Below, one piece after another: positions 1 through 7,887 of a stretch of 64,000 nucleotides of DNA. This DNA comes from Paracoccaceae bacterium (lineage in GTDB: Bacteria > Pseudomonadota > Alphaproteobacteria > Rhodobacterales > Rhodobacteraceae). The number at the start of each line of letters is the position of its first letter. Position 1 is the stretch's first letter. The notes under the pieces are model-generated. The model worked only from the letters and a program-made list of their open reading frames with translations. It searched no databases and was not told the DNA's origin. Made by a program: the position numbers and the translations under genes. The stretch spans positions 83,693-147,692 of the forward strand of contig JASMHC010000003.1 of NCBI GenBank assembly GCA_030750975.1, read 5' to 3'.

Positions 1-2
1 AG

Positions 3-158
3 CTGTTTGACCGCATTCCCAATGGCGTCATCCTTGATCAAAGGTTGCTGTGGGTCTTTTTGCTGCTGGTTCTGGTGATCAAAGGCGGAGGCCTTCTGTC
101 TCTGGACCAGCTGTTCAGAAATGCGCCTTCGGCTCGTCCGGTTTCCCAGCCGCAATAG
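3..158 (+). CDS. DoxX-like membrane protein, C-terminal fragment
   Basis: This reading frame is open from the window edge to a TAG at 156-158 and gives the last 51 residues of a protein. It shows a hydrophobic helix (LLWVFLLLVLVIKGG) followed by a GGGLLSLD-type motif. A membrane helix ending in a Gly-rich turn and a Ser-Leu-Asp motif is how DoxX/DoxD-family proteins typically end. The 5' part lies outside the window. The last ~44 bp overlap the 3' end of the convergent gene at 115-483. The family call rests on this short tail only. Confidence 0.5.
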   Translation: MFDRIPNGVILDQRLLWVFLLLVLVIKGGGLLSLDQLFRNAPSARPVSQPQ

Positions 159-483
159 CCAGAACACCGCCCAATGCGGACATGGCAATCGGGAACATCG
201 TGAAGACGTTGAACCCGAAGCCGTTATACATCAGCCCGGCGGATGCCAGCAAAAGCACACCGCCCCACAACGCCCTGATCCGCGCCATTGCGCCACCGGC
301 AATCGCCAGCATCGGGGCGGTCAGGCTTGTGACACGGATCAGACCGGGATCCGCGACCTGTTCGGCCAGACCTTCAATTTCGCCGAAACGGGCCACGGCC
401 TCGGTATAGCCATAGCCGAAAAACCCGACGATCATGCCGATAAGCCCGCCGATAATGCCCAAAACAAGCGCCGCGCTCCGCAT
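115..483 (-). CDS. small membrane protein of unknown function
   Basis: A 122-residue protein with about three to four hydrophobic segments: a Gly/Ile-rich N-terminal helix (LGIIGGLIGMIVGFFGYGY), then helices near residues 52-65, 70-85 and 93-110. The tail is short and polar. The spacing and glycine pattern resemble DUF4064-like small membrane proteins, but I see no diagnostic motif. It lies 3 bp downstream of the ArsC-like gene on the same strand, so the two are probably co-transcribed. It converges on and overlaps the DoxX-like gene by about 44 bp. Confidence 0.6.
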   Translation of the reverse strand: MRSAALVLGIIGGLIGMIVGFFGYGYTEAVARFGEIEGLAEQVADPGLIRVTSLTAPMLAIAGGAMARIRALWGGVLLLASAGLMYNGFGFNVFTMFPIAMSALGGVLAIAAGKPDEPKAHF

Positions 484-486
484 CTG

Positions 487-804
487 TTAAACTCCGGCCA
501 ATGCGGCCTGAACCGTGGCGGTCCAGCCCAGATAATAGGTGCCGCCCACCTTGATCAGCGGCCGTTTCATCAATGTCGGATGATCCTGCAACAACGCCAA
601 AGGCGGGCGTTTCCGCTGTTTCTCGTCCAGCATCCGCCAAGTGGTTGAGCGCGTATTTACCAGCTTTTCGCCAAAAATCCCCAGCGCTTCGGACAAGACA
701 TCCGGCGGAACACCATCCGCCCTGACATCAACAAATTCCGCATCGGGCAGCGCTTTTCTGGCCCTTCGACAGGTGTCGCACGTGGTAAGACCGTATAATA
801 TCAT
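487..804 (-). CDS. ArsC/Spx-family thioredoxin-fold protein
   Basis: A 105-residue protein beginning MILYGLTTCDTCRRARKAL. The N-terminal beta strand followed by a CxxC motif (Cys9, Cys12) is the ArsC/Spx fold signature. Later parts fit the family: the TRSTTWR segment, and RPLIKVGG near the C terminus corresponding to the arsenate-reductase RP-(I/L)-(V/I) loop. Many such proteins are not true arsenate reductases, and no ars operon lies nearby, so substrate is unknown. It is probably in an operon with the membrane protein downstream. Confidence 0.8.
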   Translation of the reverse strand: MILYGLTTCDTCRRARKALPDAEFVDVRADGVPPDVLSEALGIFGEKLVNTRSTTWRMLDEKQRKRPPLALLQDHPTLMKRPLIKVGGTYYLGWTATVQAALAGV

Positions 805-971
805 GGTAATTCCGCCACAGTTTCCAGCTATCTAGTCATTCGCAGGCCGAATGCGAAGGGTTTGGGGTAACTTTTCCAATTCTCGTGTAACCTTCGCCTC
901 GGAACTTTCGAAGACTCAGACGACCGACTTGACTACCTCACTTCCGGGCGACTTTGTGAAGCGGATTTACC

Positions 972-996
972 ATGCCGCCGCATGGTGTGGCGGCAT
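972..996 (+). promoter_or_regulatory. hairpin in cold-shock gene leader
   Basis: ATGCCGCC at 972-979 pairs perfectly with GGCGGCAT at 989-996 around a 9-nt loop, ending 12 nt before the GGAG ribosome-binding site (1009-1012) of the cold-shock gene. Leaders of csp mRNAs are often structured and temperature-responsive. Here a strong GC stem next to the ribosome-binding site is visible. A regulatory role is inferred. Confidence 0.4.
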
Positions 997-1020
997 CCAA
1001 ATAATGTTGGAGATATCCAT

Positions 1021-1227
1021 ATGCCCACAGGAACCGTGAAGTGGTTCAACACCACCAAAGGATACGGCTTCATTGCACCGGATGATGGCGGCAAAGATGT
1101 GTTCGTGCACATTTCCGCAGTCGAGCGTTCGGGTCTGACCGGTCTGGCTGACAATGAAAAGGTCAGCTTTGAAATGCGCGAAGGACGTGACGGCCGTCAA
1201 ATGGCCAGCGACCTTGAGAAAATCTAA
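1021..1227 (+). CDS. cold-shock domain protein (CspA family)
   Basis: A 68-residue single cold-shock domain. RNP1 is visible as KGYGFIAP and RNP2 as VFVHISAV, with the N-terminal GTVKWFN strand. This is the usual full length for the family, which binds single-stranded RNA/DNA and melts mRNA structure in the cytoplasm. The start at 1021 is set by GGAG at 1009-1012 and by the family N terminus. An in-frame ATG at 982 would add 13 residues that do not belong to the fold. It is monocistronic, with a hairpin leader upstream and a terminator at 1353. Confidence 0.95.
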   Translation: MPTGTVKWFNTTKGYGFIAPDDGGKDVFVHISAVERSGLTGLADNEKVSFEMREGRDGRQMASDLEKI

Positions 1228-1264
1228 GGCGTTTCGCCAAAAAACCGAGACATAGGCAAAGTTG

Positions 1265-1301
1265 CGAAATGCGCAAAACCTGTTGGGGGGTGCGCATTTC
1301 G
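1265..1301. repeat. perfect 11-bp inverted repeat after the cold-shock gene
   Basis: CGAAATGCGCA (1265-1275) and TGCGCATTTCG (1291-1301) are perfect reverse complements around a 15-nt G-rich spacer. It sits 38 bp after the cold-shock stop codon and before a conventional terminator. It has no T-tract, so it may be a 3'-end stabilising hairpin or a protein site. Confidence 0.5.
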
Positions 1302-1352
1302 AACCTAACCGGTTTCTTTGGTCAATCTCGAAACGCATCAGGCGAACGGATC

Positions 1353-1376
1353 GCGGCGGGGTTTCCCGCCGCTTTT
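1353..1376 (+). terminator. rho-independent terminator of the cold-shock gene
   Basis: GCGGCGGG (1353-1360), loop GTTT, CCCGCCGC (1365-1372), followed by TTTT. A perfect 8-bp GC stem and T-run on the plus strand fit termination of the cold-shock transcript, just before the convergent manC stop. Confidence 0.75.
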
Positions 1377-1386
1377 CATTTCGGGG

Positions 1387-2829
1387 TCAGCCTTTGGCCC
1401 CCTGCCCGCGCGAATAAACATCCTCGTACCGAATGATGTCATCCTCGCCCAGGTAGGTGCCGGTCTGCACCTCGATCAGCACCATCGGAACCTTACCGGG
1501 GTTTTCCATCCGGTGCACCGCGCCCAGCGGGATATAGACGCTTTCATTTTCCGTCACCAGCTTCACCTCGTCATCGACAGTTACCTTGGCGGTGCCCTCG
1601 ACCACGATCCAGTGCTCGGCCCGATGGTGATGGCTTTGCAGCGAAAGCGAAGCGCCCGGGTTCACCACGATCCGTTTGACCTGAAAGCGGTCGCCAAGGA
1701 TCAGGGTTTCAAACTGTCCCCATGGGCGGAAATCAATCGGCAGGGTTTCAGCCTGCGTGGCCCCTTTGGCCTTCAGCGCCGTCACCGCCTGTTTCACATC
1801 CTGCCCGCGTGACATATCGGCGATCAGAACCGCATCCTGCATTGCCACCGCGATCAGGTTTTCCACCCCCAGCCCGACCAGCTGAAGATCATCGGATTCC
1901 GAACGCAACAGCGAATTGCGGCAGTCAATCGCCGTGACCGGACCCGAGGTGACTACATCGCCGCCTTCCAGCTCGTGGACAGCGCTCCAGCTACCAAGAT
2001 CGGACCACATGCCCGAATAGGGCACGACCGACAGGTTCGCGGCCTTCTCCATCACCGCATAATCGACCGAGATATCCTCGACCGCGTCCCACGGTTCCTG
2101 CGCCAAACGCAGGAACCCAAGATCGGCCTCGGCCCCGTCCACAGCTTCGCGCACCTTCTGTGTCATTCCGTTGGCATGGCTCTCGAACGCGGCGATCACA
2201 TCGGACACGCGAAACAGGAAGATACCGGCATTCCACAGAAAGCTGCCATCGGCCACCATGTCCTTGGCCCGTTCAAGATCAGGCTTTTCAACAAAGGCAT
2301 CCAACACCACGGCAGAACCGGCTTCATCCGGTGGCGCGCTGAGTTTCAGATAGCCAAAGCCGGTTTCCGGATGGGTCGGCGTGATGCCAAAAGTAACCAG
2401 CTGCCCCGATTGTGCCGCCGCAATGCCCTGCGCGACCGCGGCATGAAAACGCCCGTCTTCGCGGATTACGTGATCCGAGGGCGCGACCAGCATCATCGCA
2501 TCGGGATCCTTCGCCGCGATATGCAGCGCCGCTGCCAGCACCGCAGGCCCGGTATTACGCCCTTGCGGCTCGATTAAAACCGCGCCGGGATCAATGCCGA
2601 TTTCCTGCAATTGTTCGACCACGACAAAACGGAAATCCGAATTGGTCATGATCACAGGCGGCTGGAATTCCGTATCCCCGACTTGCCCCGTCAGCCGCTT
2701 GGCGCTGGACTGGTAAAGCGTGTCTTCGCCGACCAGCGAAACAAACTGCTTGGGAAAGCTTTTCCGGCTAAGCGGCCACAAGCGGGTGCCAGAGCCGCCA
2801 CACAGGATAACAGGGTATAAATCGGACAT
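1387..2829 (-). CDS. manC: mannose-1-phosphate guanylyltransferase / mannose-6-phosphate isomerase
   Basis: A 480-residue bifunctional type II phosphomannose isomerase/GDP-mannose pyrophosphorylase (ManC/CpsB/AlgA/XanB family). The N-terminal nucleotidyltransferase domain has GGSGTRLWPLSR and FVEKP near residue 175. The C-terminal cupin isomerase domain has RPWG near residue 350, then QSHHHRAEHWIVVEGTA with metal-binding histidines. It makes GDP-mannose for capsule or exopolysaccharide. I place the start at MSDLYPV (2829). An upstream in-frame ATG at 2853 adds 8 residues outside the family fold. It is transcribed away from the cytochrome gene on the same strand. The window also has polysaccharide genes at 61-63 kb, though far away. 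Confidence 0.93.
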   Translation of the reverse strand: MSDLYPVILCGGSGTRLWPLSRKSFPKQFVSLVGEDTLYQSSAKRLTGQVGDTEFQPPVIMTNSDFRFVVVEQLQEIGIDPGAVLIEPQGRNTGPAVLAAALHIAAKDPDAMMLVAPSDHVIREDGRFHAAVAQGIAAAQSGQLVTFGITPTHPETGFGYLKLSAPPDEAGSAVVLDAFVEKPDLERAKDMVADGSFLWNAGIFLFRVSDVIAAFESHANGMTQKVREAVDGAEADLGFLRLAQEPWDAVEDISVDYAVMEKAANLSVVPYSGMWSDLGSWSAVHELEGGDVVTSGPVTAIDCRNSLLRSESDDLQLVGLGVENLIAVAMQDAVLIADMSRGQDVKQAVTALKAKGATQAETLPIDFRPWGQFETLILGDRFQVKRIVVNPGASLSLQSHHHRAEHWIVVEGTAKVTVDDEVKLVTENESVYIPLGAVHRMENPGKVPMVLIEVQTGTYLGEDDIIRYEDVYSRGQGAKG

Positions 2830-2941
2830 AGTAAACTCGGGTGTTAGGAACAATGCATGTGTCTGCCGCGATACTTTATAGATATGCAGAACAATTCTAA
2901 GGTTAATTTCAGGTAAATTCTGGGCCGCAATTCATTATTGC

Positions 2942-3367
2942 CTATTCGGTGATCTGCAAGCTTTCAAGATAGTTTGCCACCGCAAGCAGCAATTTCGGGG
3001 TCGGCGTGACCACCCCTTCGCCGGTTTCCAGAAGCACGTTGTCACCCACCAGAAGCGGGCCGAATTCGGGCATGGCGTCGCTGGAATTCTCGCCCCGGAC
3101 ATAACCGTCAATATGCGACAGCACCGCCACTCGCGGGAATTCTCCGCCATTGTTCAGCGAAAGGCGCGTCAAATCCGTTGGCGGCGAAAACAGCTCGGAC
3201 GCAAGCGGCCCGTCGCCCTGACCACCGGTGCCGTGGCACATCACGCAATTCTGGTTATAGACCGCTCGGCCAGACGCAGGCGGCCATTCGATCAGGGTAC
3301 AGGCCCCCAAAATGGCCAGAACGCCCATCGCCAGTGCGGCCGTGCGCAGTGATACCGGGTTGTTCAT
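2942..3367 (-). CDS. cytochrome c family lipoprotein
   Basis: A 141-residue protein with a signal sequence ending in a lipobox-like LGAC (residues 20-23), so probably a lipid-anchored periplasmic protein. One haem-c site, NCVMCHG (CxxCH, around residues 41-45), is followed by GGQGDG typical of class I cytochromes. A candidate distal Met is in DAMPEFGPLL near residue 100. The size fits a mono-haem cytochrome c. No oxidase or dehydrogenase partner is adjacent, so its redox partner is unknown. It is divergent from the permease at 3493. Confidence 0.85.
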   Translation of the reverse strand: MNNPVSLRTAALAMGVLAILGACTLIEWPPASGRAVYNQNCVMCHGTGGQGDGPLASELFSPPTDLTRLSLNNGGEFPRVAVLSHIDGYVRGENSSDAMPEFGPLLVGDNVLLETGEGVVTPTPKLLLAVANYLESLQITE

Positions 3368-3492
3368 CCTGCTCTCCTCGGTGTTTTTATCGTTGATTTA
3401 TTGTTCATCCCAAAGCGCCCCACCTTGATCTTGAGCAATCAAACGGCAAGTCTTCCACCCAAAGCTTAACGCACAATCAAACGAGTAGGCAA

Positions 3493-3936
3493 ATGAGTTC
3501 CAACCTAAGCTACGCCCTGATCATGACCGCAGCCGGGATCGGCATTCCTGTGCTTGCCGCGATGAATGCCGCCCTTGGGCAGAAAATCGGCTCTCCTGTT
3601 ACCGCCGCGGCCGTTCTGTTCACCGTTGCCGTACTTGCCGCGTGGGGTCTGGCGGCCGCCTTCGGGTTTCAGGGAATGTCCAAGCTGGCCATCGCCCCGA
3701 AATATCTGTTTCTCGCGGGGGTGCTGGTTCTGTTCTACGTTCTGTCGATCACCTTCGTCGCACCGAAATTCGGCGTCGGAAACGCGGTGTTCTTCGTTCT
3801 GGTCGGGCAGATCATCAGCGCCGCGCTGATCGACCATTTCGGCCTGTTTGGTGCCGCTGTCACCCAAATCAGCGTCAGCCGGGCCATAGGGCTGGGCATG
3901 ATGGTTGGCGGGATCGGTCTGACGCGCCTGACCTGA
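3493..3936 (+). CDS. DMT-superfamily (YdcZ/DUF606-like) membrane protein
   Basis: A 147-residue integral membrane protein with about five hydrophobic segments (residues 7-27, 36-58, 68-90, 95-115, 123-145). The N-terminal NAALGQKIGSPVTAAAVLF and the C-terminal SRAIGLGMMVGGIGL match the half-size EamA-like YdcZ/DUF606 family. These proteins have about half the length of a standard DMT transporter and probably work as dimers. Substrate is unknown. It is convergent with the Ldh-family gene, with 18 bp between the stops. Confidence 0.8.
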   Translation: MSSNLSYALIMTAAGIGIPVLAAMNAALGQKIGSPVTAAAVLFTVAVLAAWGLAAAFGFQGMSKLAIAPKYLFLAGVLVLFYVLSITFVAPKFGVGNAVFFVLVGQIISAALIDHFGLFGAAVTQISVSRAIGLGMMVGGIGLTRLT

Positions 3937-3954
3937 GATCACGCTGATCCGAGG

Positions 3955-4941
3955 TTATGCGGGGCCTCGGGCCAGGGCCTGCATCTGCGCCCACACCGCA
4001 TCGGGCACATCGACAGGATCCATTGGCGTCTTGCCTGCGCCGGGAATCCGGGCGCCCTCGTCCAGGGCCACCGTCTCGGCCACGCGGGTCAGACGGTCGG
4101 CAAAGGCGTCCGAGGCGCCGGGATCGATCAGCATGTAATACTGGCCCAGATCATGCGGCGCACCTTCGGGCGCTTTCAGCGGTTTTACATCGACAGAAGC
4201 CAGACTGCCGGTCATTCCCGCGGCCAGAAGCTCGGCCATCAGACCAAAGCCCCAGCCCTTATAGCCACCCATCGACACCAGGGACCCCTGCAATGCCGCG
4301 TCGGGATCGGTGGTCGGGATGCCGTCCTTGTCCAGCGCCCAGCCTTCGGGAATGCGGTCCCCTGCCGCCTTCGCCATGGTGATCTTGCCCAGCGCGACAG
4401 TTGTTGTGGACTGATCAAACTGCATCGCCACCCCACCCTTGCCGTCGGGCACTGCAAAGGCGATCGGGTTCGTGCCGATCACGCGGGTCTTGCCCCCCGG
4501 TGCTGCCACGATCGGCGTGGCGTTGGTCAGGCCGAAACCGATCATCCCCGCCCGGGCTATCTGTTCGGTGAAATACCCAAGCGAGGTACAGGTATGTGCA
4601 TGCCCGACCGCCAGCGTCGCCACCCCGCATTCCCTTGCTGCCGCCAAAGCCATAGGCAATGCGCGGGCAAAGGCCGGTTGGGCAAAGCCAAAGCGCGCAT
4701 CCACCTGCACCAGCCCCGCACGAGGGCGCGACACGTCAGGTATCGCGTCACCCTTCACACGCCCCGACATCAATTGCTGGCAATAGCTTTCCACATAGTA
4801 AAGGCCGCAAATCTTGTTGCCATAGGATTCCGCCACGCGGACCGCATCCGCCATATGCGCGGCGATCCAGTCTTCGGCCCCATGGGCGACCAGCGCTGAT
4901 TTCACAGTGCTTTCAATTTCATCCAAAGCGATCTGCACCAT
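3955..4941 (-). CDS. Ldh2/malate-lactate dehydrogenase family oxidoreductase
   Basis: A 328-residue NAD(P)-dependent oxidoreductase of the Ldh_2 family, which includes L-malate/L-lactate/sulfolactate dehydrogenases and delta1-piperideine-2-carboxylate reductases. Family features are DARFGFAQPAF near residue 80, VGHAHTCTSLGYF carrying the catalytic His near residue 113, the TNATPIVAAPGG strand near residue 140, GTNPIAFAVP near residue 158, and GYKGWGFGLM near residue 225. Length is close to the family norm. It follows lolD by 3 bp on the same strand, so probably co-transcribed, although no functional link with lipoprotein export is obvious. Substrate cannot be set from sequence. Confidence 0.85.
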   Translation of the reverse strand: MVQIALDEIESTVKSALVAHGAEDWIAAHMADAVRVAESYGNKICGLYYVESYCQQLMSGRVKGDAIPDVSRPRAGLVQVDARFGFAQPAFARALPMALAAARECGVATLAVGHAHTCTSLGYFTEQIARAGMIGFGLTNATPIVAAPGGKTRVIGTNPIAFAVPDGKGGVAMQFDQSTTTVALGKITMAKAAGDRIPEGWALDKDGIPTTDPDAALQGSLVSMGGYKGWGFGLMAELLAAGMTGSLASVDVKPLKAPEGAPHDLGQYYMLIDPGASDAFADRLTRVAETVALDEGARIPGAGKTPMDPVDVPDAVWAQMQALARGPA

Positions 4942-4944
4942 GGT

Positions 4945-5628
4945 TCAGTCCTTTTTCAAAACCCCGCCGTCCAGCCGGTAAATCTCGTCCATCCGCGCCG
5001 CAAGTTCCAGATTATGGGTGGCGATCAGCACCGCCAGTCCGGTGGCTCTGACAACCTTGATCAACGCATCAAACACAACGTCGCTTGTCTCGGGATCAAG
5101 GTTCCCCGTCGGCTCGTCCGCCAGTAATAGCTTGGGCCGGTTGGCCAATGCGCGGCAAAAAGCGACCCTTTGCTGCTCGCCCCCCGACAAAGCGGCGGGG
5201 CGGTGATCGGCGCGGTCCGCGACACCGACCGACGCCAGCAGCTCTTGCGCGCGGGACTGGGCCGCGCCCTTGCTGATCCCGTTGGCCAGTTGCGGCAGCA
5301 CCACGTTTTCCGACGCGGTGAATTCGGGCAGAAGATGGTGGAATTGATAAATGAACCCGATCTCGCTGCGCCGCATCCGCGTGCGCCGGCGATCCGAAGC
5401 CCTGGTCATATCCTGACCAGTGACAGACACCGTCCCGTGATCCGCCGTGTCCAGCAGCCCCGCGATATGCAGCAAGGTCGATTTGCCCGCCCCCGAAGGC
5501 GCGATCAGCGCGGCCACCTGACCGCTGCGCAGTTCAAGATCAACGCCGCGCAAAACCGAAACCTCTCCGGCTTTGCCTTTCAGATAGGTCTTCTTGATCC
5601 CGCCAAGGGTCAGCACCGTCTCATTCAT
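4945..5628 (-). CDS. lolD: lipoprotein-releasing ABC transporter ATPase LolD
   Basis: A 227-residue ABC ATPase. Walker A is GPSGAGKS-like (APSGAGKST, residues 43-51), the Q-loop is in FIYQFHHLLPEFTASENV, the signature is LSGGEQQR (residues ~144-151), and Walker B is LLLADEPTGNLD. The FHHLLPEF/ENV segment is typical of LolD/MacB ATPases. It energises extraction of outer-membrane lipoproteins from the inner membrane with LolC/E. It overlaps the lolC 3' end by 8 bp, indicating coupling. Confidence 0.93.
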   Translation of the reverse strand: MNETVLTLGGIKKTYLKGKAGEVSVLRGVDLELRSGQVAALIAPSGAGKSTLLHIAGLLDTADHGTVSVTGQDMTRASDRRRTRMRRSEIGFIYQFHHLLPEFTASENVVLPQLANGISKGAAQSRAQELLASVGVADRADHRPAALSGGEQQRVAFCRALANRPKLLLADEPTGNLDPETSDVVFDALIKVVRATGLAVLIATHNLELAARMDEIYRLDGGVLKKD

Positions 5629-6904
5629 AGCGCAGCGCCTCGACCGGGTTCATCCGCGCGGCACGGCGGGCCGGGAAAATGGTGATGACAAAACTAAGCC
5701 CCAGTGACAGCGCCACCGCCGACAGGACATCCGACAGGCGCAATTGCGCGGGCAATTCATAGATGCCGCGCACCGACGGGTCCCATACGCCGCCCCCTGA
5801 CAGATAGTTTATGACATCGAAAATCGGGTCGATATAGATGGCAAACAGGCTGCCCAGCACCACCCCGACCGCCGTGCCCACCAATCCGGTCACCGACCCG
5901 CAGATGAAGAACACCCGCAAGATCGACGCCTCGGTCAGCCCGATGGTTCGCAAAATCCCGATATCGCGCCCCTTGTTCTTGACCAGCATGATCAGGCCCG
6001 AAACGATATTCATCGTCGCGATCAGTACGAGGACCGAAAGGATAACGAACATCACGTTGTCCTCCATCTGCAAGGCACGAAGAAACGCGCCGCTGGAATC
6101 CTTCCAGCTCCATAACAGGCTGCGTTCGCCCGCGGCCCGAAGCAGGACAAGGTTCATATCCTCGACATTCTCGGGATCGGCGACCATCACCTCAAGCTCA
6201 TCCGCGCCGCCTAGGGTATTGAAAAACGCCTGCGCCTCGTCAAACGGCATGTAAACGCGGGTGCGGTCGATATCATAGCGCCCGGCTGAGAATATATAGG
6301 TCACTTTATAGGATTTGATCCGCGGGCTGGTGCCGAACGGCGTTTTCGTACCCTCGGGCGAGATCAGTTTGATGGTGTCACCAAGCCCGATCCCCAATTC
6401 GCGCGCCACCCCCGAACCAATCGCCAGACCGGCGGCAAAATCCCCGATACTGCCCTTCGCGGTTTCGGGGTTCGCGATGCGGGGAAGCGTTTTCAGATCA
6501 TCGGGGAAAATGCCAAACACCTGCACCCCGGCCGCCCCGCCCGGCCCCGTGACCATCACTTCGCCCTTCACCAAAGGCGCGACACGGGTGACGCCGGGCA
6601 CTTGCCGCAGCGCCTCGGCCCGTTCGGCATAATCGGTCATCAGACGGCTGGTGTTGCCGTCGGCATCGACGGAAATCGAGTTATAGACCGTCACATGGGC
6701 GTTGGCGCCCAGAATCGTATCGACAAATTCCGCCCGAAACCCTGACCGCACCGCCAATGTTGCAATCAGCGCAAACACGGCCAGCGCTATGCCAATCACG
6801 CTGATCCATGTCATCACGCTGACGCCGCCCTCGGCCCGTTTGGCCCGCAGATAGCGCCAGGCGATCATCCATTCATGGGTGGAAAACAATGGGGTGTTAG
6901 ACAT
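5621..6904 (-). CDS. lolC: lipoprotein-releasing ABC transporter permease LolC/E
   Basis: A 427-residue permease with the MacB/FtsX architecture: one N-terminal helix (residues ~25-50, VSVMTWISVIGIALAVF), a long periplasmic domain (about 50-280), then three C-terminal helices. The N-terminal EWMIAWRYLRAKRAEG and the ILRTIGLT cytosolic loop are typical of LolC/LolE. Only one permease gene is present, as usual in alphaproteobacteria where it may form a homodimer. It overlaps lolD by 8 bp. The region upstream runs into the leader shared with the divergent cassette at 7171. Confidence 0.93.
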   Translation of the reverse strand: MSNTPLFSTHEWMIAWRYLRAKRAEGGVSVMTWISVIGIALAVFALIATLAVRSGFRAEFVDTILGANAHVTVYNSISVDADGNTSRLMTDYAERAEALRQVPGVTRVAPLVKGEVMVTGPGGAAGVQVFGIFPDDLKTLPRIANPETAKGSIGDFAAGLAIGSGVARELGIGLGDTIKLISPEGTKTPFGTSPRIKSYKVTYIFSAGRYDIDRTRVYMPFDEAQAFFNTLGGADELEVMVADPENVEDMNLVLLRAAGERSLLWSWKDSSGAFLRALQMEDNVMFVILSVLVLIATMNIVSGLIMLVKNKGRDIGILRTIGLTEASILRVFFICGSVTGLVGTAVGVVLGSLFAIYIDPIFDVINYLSGGGVWDPSVRGIYELPAQLRLSDVLSAVALSLGLSFVITIFPARRAARMNPVEALRYE

Positions 6905-6977
6905 GTTCGCTCGGGCCTGGTGTTTCGCGCGAAACCTGCGCCGAATGCCCTATGAGGTCAAGAAAAGACACCGTCAA

Positions 6978-6995
6978 CGGGCGATGATTCGCCCG
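6978..6995. repeat. 7-bp GC stem-loop in lolC upstream region
   Basis: CGGGCGA (6978-6984), loop TGAT, TCGCCCG (6989-6995) is a perfect stem-loop about 75 bp upstream of the lolC start. There is no T-tract on either side. It may be an operator or leader structure for lolC or the divergent gene. The rest of 6905-7170 is an AT-richer divergent intergenic region. Confidence 0.35.
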
Positions 6996-7073
6996 AGCAG
7001 GCCAGTATCGTGCCGCAATCCCCTGCATCTAAAGCACTGGATTTTCGACATGAAATCCAAAATATCGGACACC

Positions 7074-7127
7074 GTGTATAAATTATTTGACATCAAGGCG
7101 GCCCAAGCCCATATTGTGTATAGAATT
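7074..7127 (+). promoter_or_regulatory. putative promoter and direct repeat upstream of the DUF2178-like/XRE pair
   Basis: A TTGACA hexamer at 7087-7092 lies 17 bp before CATATT (7110-7115, 4 of 6 matches to the -10 consensus). It is flanked by two near-identical copies of GTGTATA(R)AATT at 7074-7084 and 7116-7127, 42 bp apart. The repeats bracket the putative promoter, as expected for an operator of the XRE repressor encoded downstream, but this is inferred. Confidence 0.4.
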
Positions 7128-7170
7128 TTTAACACCGCGTCTAAAATACGCGACCGCAAGGAAAGAAAAC

Positions 7171-7632
7171 ATGTCACATGAAGAGAAGAACACCGTCCTT
7201 CAGATCATCATCGGCATCGTCGTAAATATCTGGGTCATTCAGAAAACCCGCGGGCTTTACGCCTCGGGTGCGATGGATCAGGCCGATGCAATTCAGGTCT
7301 GGGCCGAGACCATGTTCTGGGTGATCATCTTCGCTATCGTCGCCGGTATCATCATGGCGATCATAGGCACTATCCTGTTTGCCATTGTCGAGACCATGAT
7401 CACCGGCGAGGCTGACCAGAATTTTATCTCGGACGAGCGGGACAAGATGATCGCAAGCTCGGGCAATCGCGTCACCATGGCGTGGACCGGCGCCGGTTTC
7501 ATCGCGCTCGTGGCGGGCATCAAGTTCGGCTATGATCCGGTTGATACCATGGTTGTGCTGATGTTCTGTTTTTCATTCGGTGGACTTGTCGGTGAACTTG
7601 TAAAATTCGCCCGCTATCGGTTGAGCATCTGA
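7171..7632 (+). CDS. DUF2178-like four-helix membrane protein
   Basis: A 153-residue protein with four predicted helices (residues ~8-24, 45-75, 107-125 and 130-148). Between helices 2 and 3 is a cytosolic loop with SDERDKMI, the conserved acidic/basic motif of DUF2178-type proteins. Such proteins are commonly encoded directly before a short YozG/XRE-type regulator, as here (2-bp gap). The start at 7171 is chosen because AAGGAAAG at 7157-7164 precedes it at good spacing. Upstream in-frame sequence is AT-rich promoter DNA. Function is unknown. Confidence 0.75.
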   Translation: MSHEEKNTVLQIIIGIVVNIWVIQKTRGLYASGAMDQADAIQVWAETMFWVIIFAIVAGIIMAIIGTILFAIVETMITGEADQNFISDERDKMIASSGNRVTMAWTGAGFIALVAGIKFGYDPVDTMVVLMFCFSFGGLVGELVKFARYRLSI

Positions 7633-7634
7633 CC

Positions 7635-7856
7635 ATGGCGAAGAAACCCAAGATCACCAACACCATCCGCCGTCTGCGCTTTGATGCCGACGAGATGACG
7701 CAAAAGGCGCTGGCGGACAAGGTGGGCGTCACTCGGCAGACGATTGTCGCCATCGAGAACGCAAAATACTACCCGACGCTTGAACTGGCTTTTCTGATCG
7801 CCCGAACCTTCGGAAAAGAGATCAACGACGTCTTCACCATCGAGATGGACGAATAA
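7635..7856 (+). CDS. short XRE-family (YozG-like) transcriptional regulator
   Basis: A 73-residue protein that is essentially a single Cro/CI helix-turn-helix: RRLRFDADEMTQKALADKVGVTRQTIVAIENAKYYPTLELAF, with the recognition helix around VTRQTIVAIE. The C-terminal IARTFGKEINDVFT matches YozG/YgzD-like regulators that accompany small membrane proteins. It lies 2 bp after the DUF2178-like gene, so they form one unit. It probably autoregulates through the repeats at 7074-7127 (inference). Confidence 0.88.
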   Translation: MAKKPKITNTIRRLRFDADEMTQKALADKVGVTRQTIVAIENAKYYPTLELAFLIARTFGKEINDVFTIEMDE

Positions 7857-7887
7857 GCCGTCTCGCAACTGTTAAACGAGGTTCACC

